Of a DNA stretch of 7,163 nucleotides, positions 5,161 through 7,163 are shown in pieces. The notes beneath the pieces are model-generated. The model was not told the DNA's origin. It was given only the letters and a program-made list of their open reading frames with translations, and did no database searches. The stretch lies in assembly GCA_949948825.1 (NCBI GenBank), contig CATLIJ010000128.1:1-7163 (forward strand), in the 5' to 3' direction. The stretch is from an uncultured Clostridiaceae bacterium. GTDB taxonomy: Bacteria; Bacillota; Clostridia; Lachnospirales; Lachnospiraceae. Position numbers and translations under genes: made by a program. Positions within the stretch are counted from its first letter, which is position 1. Every line of letters starts with the position of its first letter.

Positions 5161-5174
5161 GTTAGTGTTACAAT
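5146..5174 (+). promoter_or_regulatory. Promoter of secA
   Basis: TTGAAT (5146-5151) and TACAAT (5169-5174) are separated by exactly 17 bp. Transcription would begin near 5181, giving a leader of about 54 nt. The TGTGAATAA DnaA-like box (5126-5134) ends 11 bp before the -35, in a position where a bound DnaA could touch polymerase. Confidence 0.75.
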
Positions 5175-5234
5175 GTATAAGATTGACTGAAAACAAGGCG
5201 ACTGAGAAGAGAAAGTGAGTTAGGAGAGCGGATC

Positions 5235-7163
5235 ATGAATCTCATAGAGAAAATATTTGGTACTCACAGTGAACGAGAGCTGAAGATGATCTACCCGATT
5301 GTGGAGAAGATCGAGGCTATGCGTCCGGAGATGATGGCAAAGAGCGATGAGGAGCTTCGTGATAATACCCGGATTTTCAGGGAGCGGCTGGCAGCAGGGG
5401 AGACTCTGGATGATATTTTGCCGGAGGCTTTTGCAACGGTGCGGGAGGCTGCACGGAGAACCCTCAATATGGAACATTTTCCGGTTCAGCTGATTGGCGG
5501 CATTGTGCTGCATCAGGGCCGGATTGCGGAGATGAGGACCGGCGAAGGAAAGACACTGGTATCCACAGCCCCTGCTTATTTGAATGCTCTGGCAGGAAAG
5601 GGCGTTCACATTGTCACGGTCAATGATTACCTGGCAAAGCGTGACGCGGAGTGGATGGGGCAGATCCATGAATTTCTTGGACTGACAGTGGGAGTGGTTT
5701 TAAATCCCATGACTTCAGAAGAGCGGAAGGCAGCATACCGCTGTGATATTACCTATGTGACGAACAATGAACTGGGATTTGACTATCTTCGGGATAACAT
5801 GGCGATTTACAAGGAACAGATGGTATTGCGGGATCTGGATTATGCGATTATTGACGAGGTGGACTCAGTTCTGATTGATGAGGCGAGAACACCTCTGATT
5901 ATATCCGGACAAAGCGGCAAATCCACCAAGCTGTATGAGGTGTGCGATATTCTTGCCCATCAGCTGATTCGGGGCGAGGCTTCCGGGGAATTTACCAAGA
6001 TGAATGCCATTATGGGCGAGGACATTACGGAGACCGGGGATTTTGTGGTCAACGAGAAGGATAAGGTAGTAAACCTGACCGAAGAAGGGGTTAAGAAGGT
6101 GGAGGAGTTTTTCCACATTGAAAACCTGGCAGATCCGGAGAATCTGGAGATCCAGCACAATATTATCCTGGCTCTGCGGGCCAATTTCCTGATGTTTCGG
6201 GATAAGGACTATGTGGTGAAGGATGACGAGGTCCTGATTGTTGATGAGTTTACCGGACGTATTATGCCCGGACGCCGGTATTCGGATGGACTTCATCAGG
6301 CCATTGAAGCCAAGGAGCATGTGAACGTCCGCCGGGAGAGCCGGACATTAGCTACCATTACCTTCCAGAACTTTTTCAACAAATTCCGGAAAAAGTCAGG
6401 CATGACCGGTACAGCCCTTACAGAGGAGAAGGAGTTCCGCAACACTTATGGCATGGATGCCATTGCCATTCCCACCAACAAGCCTGTGGCGCGGATTGAC
6501 CATGAGGATGCGGTTTACAAGACAAAGAAGGAAAAGTTTAAAGCTGTGGTGGAGGAAGTGGCAGAGGCCCATGAGAAGGGACAGCCAGTGCTGGTAGGCA
6601 CCATTACCATCGAGACCTCCGAGATGCTAAGCAAGATGCTGAATCGCCGGGGAATCCCCCACAAGGTTCTTAACGCCAAATACCATGAGCTGGAGGCAGA
6701 GATTGTGGCAGATGCCGGACTGCATGGGGCCGTGACCATTGCCACCAACATGGCAGGCCGTGGTACGGATATTAAGCTGGACGAGGAGGCAAGAAAGCTG
6801 GGAGGCTTAAGGATCATCGGCACAGAGCGCCATGAGGCCAGACGAATTGACAACCAGCTTCGGGGACGTTCCGGACGTCAGGGAGATCCGGGAGAATCCC
6901 GTTTTTATATTTCTCTGGAAGACGATTTGATGCGGCTGTTTGGTTCCGAGCGCCTGATGAGCATGTTTACAGCTCTTGGAGTGCCGGAGGGGGAGCAGAT
7001 TGAACACAAGATGCTTTCCAATGCCATTGAGAAGGCGCAGATGAAGATTGAGAACAATAACTACGGAATCCGGGAAAACCTTCTCAAGTATGATGAGGTG
7101 AACAACGAACAGCGGGAGATTATCTACGCAGAGCGGCGGAAGGTGCTGGATGGGGACAATATG
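5235..7163 (+). CDS. secA: Preprotein translocase ATPase SecA (partial, 3' end beyond window)
   Basis: SecA is the motor that pushes unfolded preproteins through the SecYEG channel in the cytoplasmic membrane using ATP. The visible 643 codons are open without interruption and run off the window; full-length homologues are about 840-900 residues, so roughly the last quarter is missing. The start ATG has AGGAG (5222-5226) 8 nt upstream. Visible motifs are the Walker A MRTGEGKT (100-107), the Walker B DEVD (207-210), the DEARTPLIISG segment (215-225) leading into the preprotein cross-linking domain, EFTGR and GRRYSDGLHQAIEAKE after it, and helicase motifs of the second nucleotide domain: TNMAGRGTD (504-512), GTERHEARRIDNQLRGRSGRQGDPG (529-553). 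The start of the scaffold region follows (EGEQIEHKMLSNAIEKAQ). The cross-linking domain seems longer than in Bacillus around 245-270. The gene is divergent from hpf, with the DnaA-box cluster between them. Confidence 0.97.
   Translation, partial: MNLIEKIFGTHSERELKMIYPIVEKIEAMRPEMMAKSDEELRDNTRIFRERLAAGETLDDILPEAFATVREAARRTLNMEHFPVQLIGGIVLHQGRIAEMRTGEGKTLVSTAPAYLNALAGKGVHIVTVNDYLAKRDAEWMGQIHEFLGLTVGVVLNPMTSEERKAAYRCDITYVTNNELGFDYLRDNMAIYKEQMVLRDLDYAIIDEVDSVLIDEARTPLIISGQSGKSTKLYEVCDILAHQLIRGEASGEFTKMNAIMGEDITETGDFVVNEKDKVVNLTEEGVKKVEEFFHIENLADPENLEIQHNIILALRANFLMFRDKDYVVKDDEVLIVDEFTGRIMPGRRYSDGLHQAIEAKEHVNVRRESRTLATITFQNFFNKFRKKSGMTGTALTEEKEFRNTYGMDAIAIPTNKPVARIDHEDAVYKTKKEKFKAVVEEVAEAHEKGQPVLVGTITIETSEMLSKMLNRRGIPHKVLNAKYHELEAEIVADAGLHGAVTIATNMAGRGTDIKLDEEARKLGGLRIIGTERHEARRIDNQLRGRSGRQGDPGESRFYISLEDDLMRLFGSERLMSMFTALGVPEGEQIEHKMLSNAIEKAQMKIENNNYGIRENLLKYDEVNNEQREIIYAERRKVLDGDNM

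Overview
The window looks like a piece of a Firmicutes chromosome, most likely from a Lachnospiraceae (Clostridium cluster XIVa) gut anaerobe. The grounds are Shine-Dalgarno sites of the AGGAGG type, clear TTGACA/TATAAT-like promoters, an S-box (SAM-I) riboswitch on metK, a class II (Firmicutes-type) GalT, a long-form HPF and a SecA with a low-GC Gram-positive sequence. The family-level call rests on remembered protein sequences, not on a search.

Layout from left to right. At 1-69 there is only the possible tail of an unseen gene. At 70-381 lies the metK control region: a near-consensus promoter, a SAM-I aptamer and an intrinsic terminator. metK (382-1572, +) makes S-adenosylmethionine. A stem-loop terminator (1591-1647) separates it from a small membrane protein gene of the 'Gx transporter / heptaprenyl diphosphate synthase component I' family (1673-2200, +). 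A 203-bp gap with its own promoter precedes galT (2404-3912, +). galT and hpf (3984-4511, -) converge on one strong bidirectional terminator (3919-3963). hpf and secA (5235 to past the window end, +) diverge from a roughly 660-bp non-coding region.

That hpf-secA intergenic region is the most unusual part. Within 186 bp it carries six perfect 9-mer DnaA boxes (TGTGGATAA / TTATCCACA), and two one-mismatch boxes follow. Four of the perfect boxes form two tandem, directly abutting pairs that are exact copies of one another. An imperfect direct repeat (ATTTTGTG...AATTTGCAAG...TTTA) flanks the five-box core, and AT-rich tracts lie on both sides. This is oriC-like density at a locus with no dnaA or dnaN in view. 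It is either a chromosomal origin away from dnaA or, more conservatively, a DnaA-binding cluster that titrates DnaA or couples hpf/secA expression to replication. metK and galT lie to the left on the + strand and would be transcribed against a leftward fork if this were the origin, which tilts me towards the second reading.

The genes are housekeeping functions: SAM synthesis under SAM feedback, galactose metabolism (Leloir pathway), ribosome hibernation and protein secretion. They do not form one pathway. I see no mobile element, CRISPR array, tRNA or rRNA.
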